From contig JAULJL010000021.1 in NCBI GenBank assembly GCA_030761205.1, positions 13,621,160-13,685,159 of the forward strand: DNA of 64,000 bases. The letters run 5' to 3'. A program made the translations under genes and the position numbers. This document shows, piece after piece, positions 10,736 through 25,360 of the stretch. Source of the DNA: Fremontodendron californicum (Eukaryota; Streptophyta; Magnoliopsida; Malvales; Malvaceae). The notes under the pieces are model-generated. The model was not told the DNA's origin and did not search any database. It saw only the letters and a list, made by a program, of their open reading frames with translations. Each line of letters opens with the position of its first letter. Positions within the stretch are counted from its first letter, which is position 1.

Positions 10736-13700
10736 TCATTCAGGCTGAAAATAACCATCGTAAATGGAAAGCCGGTCAAATGCATCGAAATTTGCCTTCA
10801 GTCCAACAAACTGACTACCAAGCTGAGCACAACCAGCATCTGGCCACCGGCAGCCCCCATCCCGTGTACGCAAAGGACATATTGTTTCACATGCTCGACC
10901 AAGTGGACTGCTTGAAACAACATCATCTGGCATAACTGTAATCGAAACGGATAAATCTGAGTTGTCAGCACGTCCCATCATACCGTCGGATTCTCTTTTA
11001 GGAGGAGAATGCATATATTTTTCTGGAGTTTCTGTTGGATTACTTTCAACATCAACAGTACAATCAGCACTAGTTGTAAAGTTAACCCTGCACCCAAGGG
11101 ACTGTATGGCTCGCTTTAAGGCTCCACTTTCTTTGCTGGCTCTCTTGGCCAAGTTCATTGCTGAGCTGCTGACTTGTTTCTCATTTCGTAACTCTGCATT
11201 CAATGTTTCCATAGCCACCGAGTATTCTTTAGCTTTCATTTCAACCACTTCTTTAGCCTGTTAGCATTACAAAACCCAATAAATATTTCAAAAGAACCTT
11301 GTGCTTAGTGAATACTGCTACATGTTCCCCACTTATCCAGTACACCATGTATGTATTTCTGATTAACCAGAGAGAAGCTATGTTGCTCCGACTCTTTATT
11401 TTTCTTGAAATATCCATGTCCGATGCATATCCGGACATGGGCATGGGGATATGATCCTCCAATGACCCTCCAAATACATGAAAATCTTGGGAAAAATTGA
11501 ACATACCCGAATCCGAGTAACATAGGAGGGAAGGATTAGTGGCCAAAAAGTGTAAGATGTAATACCTTTTGCAGTTCAGAAAACTTTATAGCCATGTTCC
11601 TGCATTCAGCCTCGAGCTCACCGGCTTCAGATTCCGAAGGACAAGCCCAACGAAGATGGAATTGGGGCCAAAGTGTTGGGGCTAAAGCAGCTGCTGGAGG
11701 TAAAAGTGGCCCATTATGTTTCAATGGATCATAGAAAAGGTTATAATGGGCATGGGAACTTCCCTCCAGAGAACGCAGATCAGACAAATAGGACCACAAG
11801 CATCCACAGGCTTCATAGACACCACATTGTTGTCTCTCCTTCTCACTGAAAATTTTAATCAAAAAATTACCCGAGAAATTAGAAAGGAGAGGGGGAAATT
11901 TGAAGGGAAAAAAAAGGAAATCGTTTCTTTTGATTCCACAAGGTGATCTTCAAAAGATTTAAAACTTCCTTCGTCTACTGTTACAGCTACCTCAGTTGTA
12001 CAATATCACAGTTTTTGGACTAATAACCAGTCAAGGCAATAATTTTAGGCTCATAAAAAATTTATGAAACAACATATAGAACTCATACTGAAAGGTAAAA
12101 AGAACCATAAGCTTTGTCCCACATTTCTGCAAGCTTATAAATCTTCTGATCTTGCGAAAAGCAGAAGATTGCAACAATAAACACACCGATTCCAGAATAA
12201 AGATGCTCATAGGCTATATTACTCGGACTCGGGTGTGAGTATCGGACACGGGAATGTGTCCGACACAGGTATGTTCAAATTTTTTCAAGATTTCCATGTA
12301 TTTGGAGGGTCTTTGAATAATCGTACCCCATAACCATATACGAATATGCGTCGGATATGGATGTCGGACATGGATAGTTCAAGAAAAATGAAGAGTCGTA
12401 GCAACATAGCCCATAGGTGTTATGCACTAATATTCCACTATTTTCCTATAGAAGCACCAAAATTATGAAAAGAAGGAAAGCAGCATAATTTAGATGAAGG
12501 CTAGAAGTAGTTTTCTCAACATCATGGGAATGAACCCAGTGTAATCTCGGAAGAAAAGTGCATATATTTTAAGTAAACTCATAATTGATAATATGTTAGC
12601 TCTGTCTTAGTGTATCTTAAGTAAAATTTAAATCTTTTATAAGGTCTTGATCACAGAGGATTGGAAACAAAGATGAAAGTTAGTCAAAAAAACGTTTACA
12701 GAGGATTCCACATTATTTGGATTACATTTACATCTGTATGCTGATCCAAGGGATTACTTTTGAGTTTCATAACACAACCAAATACATAGAATGGACAATA
12801 ATTACTTATGCACTGCCTCTAAAAGGCCCTAAGTGTTCTCATTTTCAAAATGCTTCATTTCTTAAATTCCTTACAAAGCAAAACTTAAGTTGCCATATGC
12901 AGGGCTAATGCTACTGATAGGAAAATTACCTGTTACACAAGAAATTTCCAAAACGACAAGAGAGCACACAGTCCAAGAAATCCACCAGGAAAGTCTGAAC
13001 CACCATAAAATAAGAATGTCATTAACTACGGAGAAAACAAAGAATAACATAAAAGAAACAGCCATGTCAACCTCATGAAAAACATTACTATATGTGATAA
13101 AAACAAGAAATGTCCTGCATAAAAGAAAGATACATACTGAGGAGAACTCAAAAGCAAATGGATACATCCTTAACAACTGCGAAACACAATCAACCCACTG
13201 CAAAACAACCAGATGTCTAATCAGAAACACAACTTCTCATAACATATAGCAACTCAAATTAATCAGTGAACTGAATTATACTGATTAATTAACGATATCA
13301 GCAATATAACACACTAATATTTATAATTTGGGTAAAATAAAAGCCCCCAAAGATTTTAGTGAAATATATTTACACCCATTAGTCGCCCCCCCCCCCCCCC
13401 CCCCCCCCCAACCAAACAAAAACAAACAAAACAAAAATAATGCTGTTAAAAATCCATTAAACACAATATCTCTTTTTCAGCATCCTCCATCAGCCTTTTA
13501 AGTTGTTTCTTTTTAGGACAAAGGGTATCTTTTAAACTAATGGAGGGTAAGTGTATTTTCCACAAACCTCAAGAGGATCATAATAATCTTCCCTTATAAA
13601 TTATAATTTTACAAGTCCATTAAATATGAAAATTAACAAACTACAAAGAAATGCTACTTCATTGATAGAATAACCATAAATATACGTCAGCATGTGACCT

Positions 13701-16700
13701 GCAAGAATATGGGGGAATAATTGTTCTGAGCGTGAGATGAATTAGAAGCTTGAGGTGATCCTGAAGCTTGGCGCATAGGTGATGATGAAAAACTTCCAGT
13801 AGAAGATTGTCTGGTTAATTCAAACGAAGTTCCAGATATGCTTGGCATTCCAACACGATCTGAAAATGGGTGCCCAAAAGCTAGCCAATCTTTTTCAACA
13901 AGTGCCTGCATCAAGACAAAATAGTCCAGAATTTAAGAGACATCTCAGTGGTTATCCGGTCCCAAGTTCCCGGGGCACTGAAACTATCAGCAACTCATAA
14001 GGATGTGACCAAGTGAAATTAAACTGCAAAAACACGTCTTGGGGGGTGTGCGTACATGACACTTATTGATCCCAAAAGTAATGCCAAACATGTGATGAAA
14101 TCTCACACAGCAAAAGTGAACCAGGAAAAGGTACAAGGAAAACCTAGTACATAATAAGCAGCTTGAGCTGTAATGCTGTGAATGAGAAATGGGTTCAAGA
14201 AATTGAGAATGCAAAAACAAAAAGGGGGTGGGAGGGGCTGTCGGTTGACAAGAAGATCCCTGTCCAGAAAAATACCTGAAAACCTGTGAATGTACGGTAA
14301 TATGGATCAAGCATCAGGTTTGCAAGTGAAACCAGCTGACTTGTTCTATCCCATCCATCACTGCACAGTAAAACAGCCCAGACACAAGTAAGAAACACCA
14401 GAATAGAGGATAACTAAATTAACAAGCTAGCTGTCGTGTATTTGTATGTGAAAATTAAAATAAAGAAAAAAGTGAAGAAGAGAAGGTAAAAAACAACTAA
14501 TGTAATGGCATTCACATCATTTACGGGTAGACGCAGTTGTTGGCAAGAGTGAGGAGATTGGAGGGTTGCAACAAAAAAAAAAATTGGGGGGGGGGGGGGG
14601 GGAGGAAGGGAGTGGGGAGACAGTAGTGGCCTCATGGCATAGGACATGGACTGATGAGGATAGAAGGCTAGAATTTTTTTTTTTTATCTTTTCTCTTTAT
14701 TTATTTTCTATGATAAATGGGGTCAGTTGCATTTTATGTCACAATCAAATTTAGGTTTCTACTTGGCTTAGAATTGGATTACTAGACAGCGTTTTACATC
14801 TTTTCTTCCCATTTTTCATTTTTACCAATTTTAGGTTTCAGTTCAGCCAACTCAGTACCAGTTAAACAGATTCATGTGAATAGCCTCAACCAAACCAAAT
14901 TGAAAAGTTAAAAGGGTTGATTGCACCCAATAAAAGTCATAAATCGCATTTCACATAGTTCACATTTGAGGGGTCATCTAAGAATTTCCACTATGTTTTG
15001 ATTGAAGTTAGTAAAGGAAATGAAAGGAAAAGAGGGAATTTTAAAGAAAGGTAAGGATACGTTATTACCTTGTTTGGATAGCTAAAACGAGTAAGGGAAG
15101 GGGAGGGATCATGAAAAACCTTGGTTTGGTTTAGGAGGGAAAGGAAAGATACATTATAATACACTTTTCCAACTATATCCTTTCTAAATAAAATGTTTCA
15201 CCTATCACGTGATTGATCTCAGAGATTAATTATTTTAAATAAATTTGAAATTGAAAGAAAAGAAAAGAAAAAGAACTTCAATTAAGGATATGTATTTTTT
15301 TCTCAACAAATTTTTTTCTTTAGGAATTGTTTGTGCACTTTTTTTTTTTTGGCATTAATTATTAGCTAAAGAGAAATTCAAGAATATGAATATAGCTTGT
15401 TAAGATATAAACTTCCTAGCCCTATTTTTTTCTTACAAGTCTAACAAGCTACATTGTTGGCATTATTTCTCCAATGTTGTGTGTTTCTTCATGTTCTTTT
15501 TTATCACAATTTTTGAATTAATAATAAAATGAAAAAAAAAAAATCAAGACCCAATAATAAATAAGAAAATCAAGGTATATATCAATAGAAGCCGGAGTTA
15601 TTGACCAAAAAACTAGTTGATGAAGAGCTACAAGAGGATTTGAAGGCTACGGCAATGGCTGGGGTTTGGATACTATAAGAGTTTTGCTTGGAATTTAAAG
15701 AAACAATAAGGTATAGAAGTCATTTCATGTTTTAAAAATTTTAGGCATAAATTAAATTTGGTCCTTAAACTAAGCAAACTGGATCATTTTGGCCCGGCAA
15801 TGGCTGAGGTTTGGAGACTATAAAGGTTTTGTTTGAAATTTAAAGAACACAATAAGGTATAGTAGTCATTTCATGCTTTAAAAATTTTAGGCATAAATAT
15901 AAATTTGGCCCTTGTCCTTTTATTTAGATCAATTTGGCCCTCATGCTATTATTTTTGGTCAATTTAGCCATCAGCTATTATTTCTAGCCAACTTAGCCTA
16001 AATTTAACGGAAATGATAAATTTTTGGTCAATTTCGGATCTATTTTTGGTCTATTTTTGGTCAATTTCTGGTCAATTTGGCCTAAATTTAACGAAATTGT
16101 TAGTCACATGCTTGCACATGACCGATTTTCGTTAAATTCAGGCGAAATTGACAAAAATAATAGAATGAAGGTCAAATTGACCCAAATAAAAAAAATAGGG
16201 GCCACCCAAATTGCGTAGTTCGAGAACCAAATTTGTATTTATGCCAAAATTTTATTCCTTTCTCCACTTTTCCCCCGATTTGGGGTAATTGGAAAATGGG
16301 TATTTGAGTGGGAACCAAGAGGGGCTCAGCACTCCTTCGCTTTCCTTCTTTTTAATTCAGGTGGTACCTGGAAAAGGGGAGGGTTTCCCCCTTTCCCCTC
16401 CTTTACTTTCCTTTCTTTCCCCTTGCCCCAATCCAAAACACCATTAGGCCGTGCACCTTTTGCTAAAACTTGCTAATGCAAAAAAAAATAATTGAATTTT
16501 GCAAATAGATCATTCATGTCATCTAAAACCATGCCAATGCAAGAACATCCTGTGCAGATGAATAAACTCCATCTCACATGTTAAATCTAAGACCCAGTTC
16601 AGTACACTGACACAGGTTCCCCCAATCAAAGAATGATATATATGCAAGAATAATTTAACTTTATGACTTATGAGAGCACAAAAACAATAATGCCAATGTG

Positions 16701-19700
16701 TTCAAGCAAAAAGACCCATTTAACTTGCTCAAGTGTGACCACTAAGTTACAAAGATTATAGTAAATGACATAGAAACAAGTCTTAAGAAAGAGAATGGAG
16801 AGAATTAGTCCATCCTCAAATCAACTTTAATATAAATAAATAAAAACACTCAAATGCAACAAAGAATTGAAGTGGTCAATAGATGAAGGTACAAAGTTAA
16901 AAGAATTCTGACCTGCAATGCACAAGCACTGATGCTGATTCCAAAGCAATGCGTGCAGCAATCCAAGCTGAACCAGCCAAGACACTTTGAACATGTATTA
17001 ACCAACCACTGTCACCAAGGGTTGATACTGAAGCAGACATACTGCTGAGATTTCCCCCGCCCCAAGTCCAACCGCCATGTCTCTATAAGTTAAAATTGCC
17101 ATAGATTAGATGTTCACCAAAATACTATTACACTTCATATTCAACAAGACTATATAAAACATCAAGTGAAATTCTTGTCAACATATGTTCTTGATATATA
17201 CCAAATTCAGAGGCCCTAAAAAAGCTGAATGACCAGTAAACACTCAGAAGACCTAGCATACTAACAGATTCACATTCAAAATACTACAAACTACAGCTTA
17301 ACAAGATAAATCATTGAATAGATCCATTCCTAACAAGGGGAAATCAAGTTTATAATTTATAATATAATAGTATACCCTTGGAATTTAGATAAAGGAAGAA
17401 TTATCAGCTAGCTTTTCCATGAAAAAGATTTGCTAGTCTATATAATTTCTTTAGCAAGAAGGTCTATGCACATTAATGCCTTACAAATTTTTGCCAACAT
17501 AATGCACCAAATATCAACATGAGTCTCTCTAAATCCACTTCCAGTCTGAAAAGGTTTTGTTGCTGCACTTTAACAATAGTAATAGATCAAGATCTTCAGA
17601 GGACTAGGACTGTAGGACTAACCAAGAATGATGACATTCCATCTGATGATGCGGCGCCGTGAGTATCTAAATAGTCTCTAAGCCGAGCAAAACTTTCTCT
17701 CATTGCATGTATGTTGTCTATCCCAAAGAAAACTATCTGACAAGGAGAATAAAAGAAACTGAGGTCACTAAAAACTATAATGCCAAATTTCATGAGCCAA
17801 AGATGCATAACTTCCAAGCTCAAACCTTAGACAGACCTCAGATTGAAAATAATTTGAAGATGACTCCGAGCCCCCTCCCATTGCTCCATTTGCCAATGCA
17901 TTTTTCCTTGGTCTCGCATCAGCAATATATAGCTTCCTGAATTGGCTAAAAGAATAATATGAAAATAAAGGTAACACTGCAGTTCCTATAAGAACATTAC
18001 TTTCACCCTTTTGCACCAATAGAAAACACCATTAAAAGTTTAAAAATTATGTACATCATTGAGGCATCTAAAAAACATGGTTCGCTAAAAATAATGAGGA
18101 GCTTTCTCTGTGAGCAAGCTCCCATGTGATGATGAAAAAGAGCTCATCATTGTAAAATCTGGTGGAAAGTAATATACATAACCACATTTTAATTTGATAA
18201 CTGATATGCACCTCTTATTCCAGCAGCAGCTTAAAATTAGGAAGCAGATACTGATACTTATGATAAGGGAAAACAACCTATGAAATCATATAGGAATGAA
18301 CAAAAAGGAGTACCTCCTTGAACCCTTTCCATCAACAAGTTGAGTGCAAAGCTTAGCAACCAACTTTTCATCAGCATTGCTATAGCAGAATCATAGAAAG
18401 GAATAATCAGATGCTCCATATTCTGAGTCTTGAACGAGAACCCAAATAATATGTTTGTCAAAGTCATCACTTTTGTCTGGCATCATTTTGTTATGAAACT
18501 TTATATTGCAACATATATCAAATTTATTTTCCCTGAAGGGCTTTAGGGTTAGAACTTAGGAATACCTTCTCATATTCATCATAAGACCAACTAAAGGTTG
18601 TGATGAACGTGCAAGAACTGCTCCAGTTCCTGTTATTCACCGCACATATCACAAAATAAGTACGGAATATATCATTGAAAAAAAAACATACACACACCCA
18701 CACAGAGACACACAATTAAATCTGTTGCATACCAGGGTGACACCAAGAAACTACAGGTATCCTACACCTTGCACGAAAAGTTGAAGCTTGCATCACTTCT
18801 TCATCACTAGCATTAGTAACCATGCATAAAAATTAGTTCTTTAGTTCTAGCAAAAATATAAATCAGCCTTATCCACGATTGATGGGATTCAAAATTGAAA
18901 ATTAGGAAAGACTGGATCTAATTTCTTTTTCCTTCTTGCTCTCGCTATCTCAAAGGATCTCAATTTCTTACCTAATATTTTTAGGAACAATCAATGCAAA
19001 TGGATAACTCTGGCACATTGTATAGTTGCAATTTGTATCACTTATTCTCCACAAATCATTAGACAATGTAAACGACACATCTTCAATCATCCTCATTGAT
19101 GCACGATGGAAGCCTTTTCCAAGAAGGCGAAAGTACTCATTCAGTAATCGAACCTTTGGGTTGGGGTTACTGAATTTGGATGGTCCACAAGTAAAAACAT
19201 AAAGATCCCAAATTCTTTCTGGCTTTGTATATCTCGATAATGCATCAAATATAGCACGTCTCTACATGGATAAAAAGTTACAACCACATTAATTTCTTCA
19301 TATAAATTACTTTAATCTCTGAACCATGATGTCAAAGAATATAATAGTTTTACTATTTTTCTTTTCCAAATTAACTAAAATGTAAAATAACAAATTTGGG
19401 CGTTAAACATCCTTTACACTTGTACAAGCATTCCAAGAAGTTAAAACAAAAATTTCCTTTTTATAAGAGGATAAAGCACCAAGTTATGCCTAGAAGAAAC
19501 TTTCAAGGACTCAGTCCTTACTACTCAATTCGGCAAATTTATTTCCATTGAATATAAGATCAAAACTTAATTGAGAGCACCACATTATCTCAAGCTCGAA
19601 AAGAAAAGAAGAGGAAAGAAAACACAAAAACAAGAACAAAACTTATAAATTGACCGAAATAAACAAATACAGAGAGGTAGATAAAGCAGTAGTGTTGTAG

Positions 19701-22700
19701 TCTTGGAGAATATGGTATGATTTTCTCCCACCTGAAATCTAAAATAATCCTAGAGCTGCCCTCAGCTTAGCAGAAATTGAACCTTTTCCTGTTTTTAATT
19801 TCTTTGAACACCACTAAACAGCAAATTTCTTTCAAGTCTTTATTGCCATAAAAAATGCACATATATGATTAAAAACCCAAAATTATTATTATTATTATTA
19901 TTATTATTATTTTGGATTTGGGGAATGGTAGATTCGAATGGAGCTCTTTGAGTAGAGAGGGATACATGCACCTAGTGACCCCAATGCTCAGGTGCAAAAA
20001 ATAAATAAATAAAACTTAACCAAAAAAAAAATTATTGAGAATACATAAGGAGCCCAAAGGATTAACAGCTAAAACTGACCTGCTTTGTTCGAGGGCGAAA
20101 ACCAAACACAATAATTCTCATATCTTTTCCTGCAAAAGGAAGAGACGCCATTAGGTCAATCACTATTTCCATACCAATTAAATCAGAAAACTAACATGGC
20201 AGTTCTATGACCCCCAAGCAAATTAAAACTTGCTAACATAACAAATAAACATAACTGCATGATAAGATATTAAATTATCATGGTTGTTAATTTTGAGGGT
20301 TATAAACCGTTAAAAGATTATTTATAACTTAAAATAAGTTTCAAAGACTATTTATACTAGGGTACAGCAACTCAAGCCTAGCGCCCTTGATTACAAGTAG
20401 TCCCTATCTAATCTTAGCCATTCAAATTCAATGAAAGCTCACATCAGTTCTACATCCACAATCCCAAAACCTATTGTCTTCTTATAACTTCTTCTACGTC
20501 AACTTTAGCCACTGTTCTGTTCCTTTGGCTCTTTCCACTTCCTTACATCAGTGAGAACAGCACTGCTCTTGCCCTTACAATATCAACTGAAACAATGTAA
20601 TGAATACAAAGAACAGCTGTTTAAGTTAAAATAATAATTTGGTTACTTTTAAACTAATGGCACCTAATTTCTAGAAAAGCAAACTAATTTGGTTCAATGG
20701 GCAGAGTTTCATTTAGTATAGGATGCACGGGTTTTATAGATATTTTATTCTGTAAAAATTAGCCTTGTACTCCAATTAGCCCTATATCTTTCAGTGATTT
20801 GGCTTCATCACCTACCAAAGGAAAAATGTTAAGAAAAGCATACGCAGTATCAAAATGAGGAACTACCAAAATACCTTAGAGACATATGCTAGATCTAAAC
20901 AGCTGTAATTGGTAAATACAATAATTCACATATAGACTGAATATTCGAATCATCATTACAATAAATTAGAATCAAACAAATGAATGTAGACAAAAGAGCT
21001 TCTACAGAGGAAAGAAGGTTTTGTAGTTTGTACCCAGTAAATGCAAAATAAGAAGGTAGACTATGATAAGATTATTTCTGGGAGAAAATTTGCACCTAAT
21101 TCAAAACCCTAACAGGAGTATAGGAACAGGAAAGGTAGACCTCACAATCCCATAAAACCATCTTTTGTCATTTTGATGGCACTTGTCAATTTTCGTGGAC
21201 TAGTTCCAACAAGACTGTTAAGTTACTTTCTAAGAGTTTCTTTGGAAGGGTGCTAAAGGGATCTTCTGCAAGAATGTTAGGGGTTTTACACTACCTATGT
21301 GGAAATTTGTTATAATAAGAAGCAAGAGAACTTAGGTATGAAGCAAATTCCCAAAACTCCTCTTAAACATCAGTTTTCTAAACTCAATCAAACTTGGGGA
21401 TTTGAAAGTAGTATTTTACCAGTAAATTTTTATTTTCACCCTATAAAATTGGTTATAACATTAGTTCCGAATTGGCATGTAATGGCAATAAATTCTACCC
21501 TTACTCCCCTTCTGCAAACAAAGGTAAAGCCTAATTGTTGTCTTTCTCTCTCTCTCTCCATTCCTCTAGCCCCTATCATTTTTGTAGTCCCATGTCCCTT
21601 CAAACTTCAAATTTTCAAACATACTCTAAGGTGGAGAAACAATTATTTTTAATCTGTATTTGGATAATTCTCTTTTCAACAACCTTGTGCATTATGTTTA
21701 CTATTTTGGTGCTTTTGCTTTTATCTGCAAGCCTACCCACCTGAGACACAACCAATGAAAATATTGATATGGCTGCTAATTACAGAAACGCAACCACTTA
21801 GCCTGCAACTAACTTCACTTATCCCAGTGAATAAGTATACTCATCCAAAGGCAAAACGGAAACCTGTCTTTTAAACAGTTGAGTTATTAAAAGAGATCCC
21901 TAACATACCTATGATCTGGAGAAGACGACGTGATGAAGACTTGTCAGTTTGGCGAGGAGCTGATTGAATCTTCACTACCTACACATATTCCGGCCAACAC
22001 GAAAAAATCAAAATTATCCACTAGAAGAAATGTAAAATAATAAATGGGCACTAATATTCAACAGTCAGAAAACAAAAATAATGTCATATGTATATCAACC
22101 CTGTCTAAGCAATAACATATGTGCAAGAATTAGGAACTAAAACACTTTCTATGCTATTGCATGTCTTTCTTTTCTTTTTTTCAAACAAACTACTATTCGA
22201 TGTCTAGGCATCTTATTGAAATAGAAAAGAGACCTATCGGCTTAAGACCCTATCAGGTATCATGAGCCAAATTGGTTAATTAAGCTCAAATACCCGAATG
22301 CAGATAACAACATAGGGTCCGTTTGTTTCACTGAAAATGATTTACGGAAAATGATTTCTGTATTTTCTGGTGTTTAGTTGGCGGAAAATTGATTTGGTCA
22401 ACGGAAAATGGCTTGCTGGTCAACGTAAAATAAGGGTTTTTTTCTGGAAATTGTCTTCCCCTTTTCAAAAAAGGGGAAGACAATTTCCTGAAAACAACTA
22501 CCATGAGCAAGACTACTCGAATCGGAATTTGGACATCATATTTTAGATTGAAACTTAACTTGAATCGAGTCAAATATTATTAAATTAATAAAAATATTTA
22601 TTTTTTAATTATAAAAATATATTAAAATATTAATATAAGCATATTTTAATATTGTAATTTTCAATATTTTATTTAAATATTATTAAAGCTACATATTTAT

Positions 22701-25360
22701 ATTTATATTCTATAATATAATATTTATATTTTAATAATAAATCATAAATTATTAATATAATGACTATCATTTATTATTTTAATAAAAATATTATTTCATA
22801 TAACAATATCATTATTTTAATAATAAATTGTAACACTATAAATATTTTAAAATTTAAATAATATTTTCAATATTTTATTGAAAAATGATTTTGTATTACA
22901 ATTTTATATAAATTATACTTTATTATTATTTAATAATAAATGTTTTTTAGTATAAAAAGATTATTATTTTAATAGTATAAATATTAATTAATAGAAATAA
23001 TATTTTAATAATTATTAGAACACTTTAAATATTTTAAAATATTAATATAATTAATGTTTTAATAATAAATAATAATAATAGAAATAATAATATTATTTTT
23101 TAATATTTTAATAATAAATATTTTAATATTTATACCATATTACTATTTGAAAAAAGTAAAAGTAATATTTTAATAATAATTATATTAATATAAATAATAT
23201 TTTAATATTTATATCAATATTACTATTTGAAAAACTAAAAATAATATTTTTAATAATTATTATATTAATATAAATAATATTTTAATAATTATTATATTAA
23301 TAGAAATAGTATTTTAATAATAATTATAATATTTTAAATATTAATATAATTAATGTTTTAATAATAAATAGTATTATTTTAAGTATTTAATATTAATATA
23401 ATATTTTAGTATTAAACATTATTATTAAAATATTAATATTTTAATAAGAAATCATTTTTAATATTTTAATAATTAATAATTAATATTTATGTCAATATTG
23501 ATATTTGAAAAAAGTAGATTTTTCAGAAAATAATCAAACAACAGAAAACATTTTTCAGTAAATCATCCAAACATCAGAAAATCTCTACTTTTCCGAAAAA
23601 TCTTCACATTTTTCAAAAAATATTTTCTGAAAACCAATTTCTGCAAAACAAACGGACCCATAGTCGCTCTCAGATCACATAGGACCTAAACACTACATAG
23701 GCATCCATAGAGTAACTGAGGATGACTTCCAGCATTTACTTGACCTAATATGTGTGGAAGACCTCATGAAATTCTAAAAAAATAGTCAATTGAACTTGCC
23801 GCTCGGTTATCTACTCACAAATGAATAAAAAATTTCATGAAATGGCTTTTTCTTTTCTTTTTTTTTTTCCCAATACTTGGTCCAAAATCCTACGTAGATT
23901 CATTCCAACAAACTTTATTTATGTAGCTTGTTATATGGTGCTATCGGCATCTATTAAGTATTGAGGTCGATGTGACATTAGCATATATTCATATTGAGCC
24001 TCTCACCTAATGCGAAGTCCATATCTCCAGGCTTAACAACAAACAATAACTTACCATTTTGTTGAATTTCTCAATTGTGGCCAGTGGAATGGTACCTAGT
24101 GGAACAATTTTTCTGGTGCCGTCACTCTTTGGAAGAAGGGGAAAAATTGATCAGTTACATTGAAGTTGTAGAAGGAATGAATAAATACATGTACTACTAA
24201 TGCATACATATAAAAGGGATTCATGAATAGAGGTGTCATTGAAGTTTTGCAAAATGAAACAGAAACAATGAAGTCCCACAGCCATGCAATACCTTGTCCA
24301 TTTTTTATTATCATCATTAACTCATATGAGAGCTATTATAATTCTCATCTCTTCTGATACCAAAGACTTTTTTTTTTGCCAATGCTTTTGTCTCTTCCAC
24401 CTTCTCTTCTTATCTCATTTCTGTTAAGAAGTCTTCATTTCCTTCTCAACATAAACACCCATCATGCAAAAAATTTCATATTAAAGCAGAGCATCTCATA
24501 AAGCAATACTAAAGCATATTAGATGAGAGACTGGTGGTTTTCATACTGATACTAATGTCAAAGCAGATAGTACATTGAAACCATTTAATTTCCAATATTA
24601 AGGCAGAGATCAATCTAAACAAAAACTATAGTTCTTAGACATACACCAAATTTGACCCATTTGCCTTGAAAAACTGCAAGGTGAACTCCATCACTTAGAA
24701 TAAGTAACCGAGTAAGTTGTTAGGTGCTTCGAACCAATTTTCTACAATCCGTATCTGCAAATGTCATTCATTTCAAATTCGAAATATTGGATACTTGTCT
24801 GTGCTGCTACCCTAAATCTCTTCACTCACAGAACATGCTAACATGATGCTTTCATTTCTTGGCCAAATAATACAAGATGGCAAAAGTTTACCAAATACTA
24901 AATGTCACAAGGCAAATGACTTACAAGAAAGAGAAGACGAAAGTTGGTAACAAACAAGGTTCCAGCCTCATCAGTATTAACAAGAACAACACCATGGCCC
25001 TGGAAAAAAGTAAATTCCAAAATGCCATTACTTTTCAATATGCGAAACAGAAAGGAATTAAAAATAAAAACAAATTCTTAAGTACCTCCTCTACAACTCG
25101 CTCAGCTTCAAGCAAAAACTCCAAATTAATATGCGAAACCGACCTTGTAACCGGCTACAATTAAAAATTTGCTAATTAATTATTAAAAATGAAAATTAAT
25201 TACAAAAAGATTATCCTAGAATTCCCCCCCCCCCCCAAAAAAAAAAAACCTCAATTTTGGTCCATTCAAGGGCGTCCCAGCTACCAGCACCATCCAACCT
25301 CTCGCAACCGTCAGAAGGGTCTCTGACGGAGACTGGTCGACGCGGCCTAGGTGCAGCCAT
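10736..25360 (-). CDS. MTM1/MTM2-like: myotubularin-like 3-phosphoinositide phosphatase (19 exons)
   Basis: The family removes the 3-phosphate from PI3P and PI(3,5)P2 on endomembranes. The exons, in transcript order, are 25360-25250, 25154-25086, 24999-24925, 24126-24055, 21978-21909, 20129-20080, 19261-18972, 18806-18733, 18629-18566, 18379-18314, 17936-17837, 17736-17623, 17082-16913, 14360-14276, 13905-13699, 13197-13138, 12994-12930, 11845-11566 and 11257-10736. All 18 introns are GT-AG and phases match, giving 2544 nt and 847 residues, close to the roughly 840 I recall for Arabidopsis MTM1. A GRAM/PH-like region covers about residues 45-150. The catalytic motif CSDGWDRT begins at Cys441, with Arg447; its Ser codon is split by intron 13. 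DARPRKNALANGA and the tail CETICPLRTRDGGCRWPDAG match plant myotubularins. A short coiled-coil-like stretch begins near residue 675. The start ATG has a good context (GGCCATGGC). Introns hold two family A MITEs and a 1.3 kb inverted-repeat element. No key residue is missing, so it is probably functional. Confidence 0.95.
11378..11525 (-). mobile_element. family A hAT-like MITE, copy 6, in phosphatase intron 18
   Basis: The 148-bp element is flanked by GAGAGAAG and GAGGGAAG (7 of 8 match). Its ends are CTATGTTGCTC and GAGTAACATAG. It sits only about 40 bp downstream of the exon 18 donor in transcript direction, apparently without breaking splicing signals. Confidence 0.85.
12214..12409 (+). 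mobile_element. family A hAT-like MITE, copy 7, in phosphatase intron 17
   Basis: The 196-bp element is flanked by CTCATAGG and CCCATAGG (7 of 8 match). Its ends are CTATATTACTCGGACTC and GAGTCGTAGCAACATAG. It lies between exon 18 (11845-11566) and exon 17 (12994-12930). Confidence 0.85.
15050..16450. repeat. repeat-rich part of phosphatase intron 13
   Basis: The left side reads CCTTGTTTGGATAGC with GGGAAGGGGAGGG. The right side has mirror-like CCTTTCCCCTTGCCCC then ATCCAAAACACC, which suggests terminal inverted repeats of a 1.4 kb element. Inside, the phrases CAATTTGGCC and TTTTTGGTCAATTT recur many times. TSDs are unclear, so the boundaries are approximate. Confidence 0.4.
19882..19911. 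repeat. (ATT)n microsatellite in phosphatase intron 6
   Basis: About ten ATT units lie between exons 7 and 6 of the phosphatase gene. Confidence 0.85.
22316..23658. mobile_element. 1.34 kb non-autonomous inverted-repeat element with AT-only core (intron 4)
   Basis: The left end is GGTCCGTTTGTTTCACTG and the right end CAAAACAAACGGACC. Sub-terminal parts (GAAAATGATTT..., TTTTCTGAAAACC) are also inverted. CATAG flanks both sides, or ATA if one more base is given to each end. The interior of about 900 bp is almost pure A/T, with phrases such as ATTTTAATAATAAAT repeated. A second copy lies at 33371-35017. There is no coding capacity. The superfamily is uncertain because the TSD is ambiguous. Confidence 0.7.
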
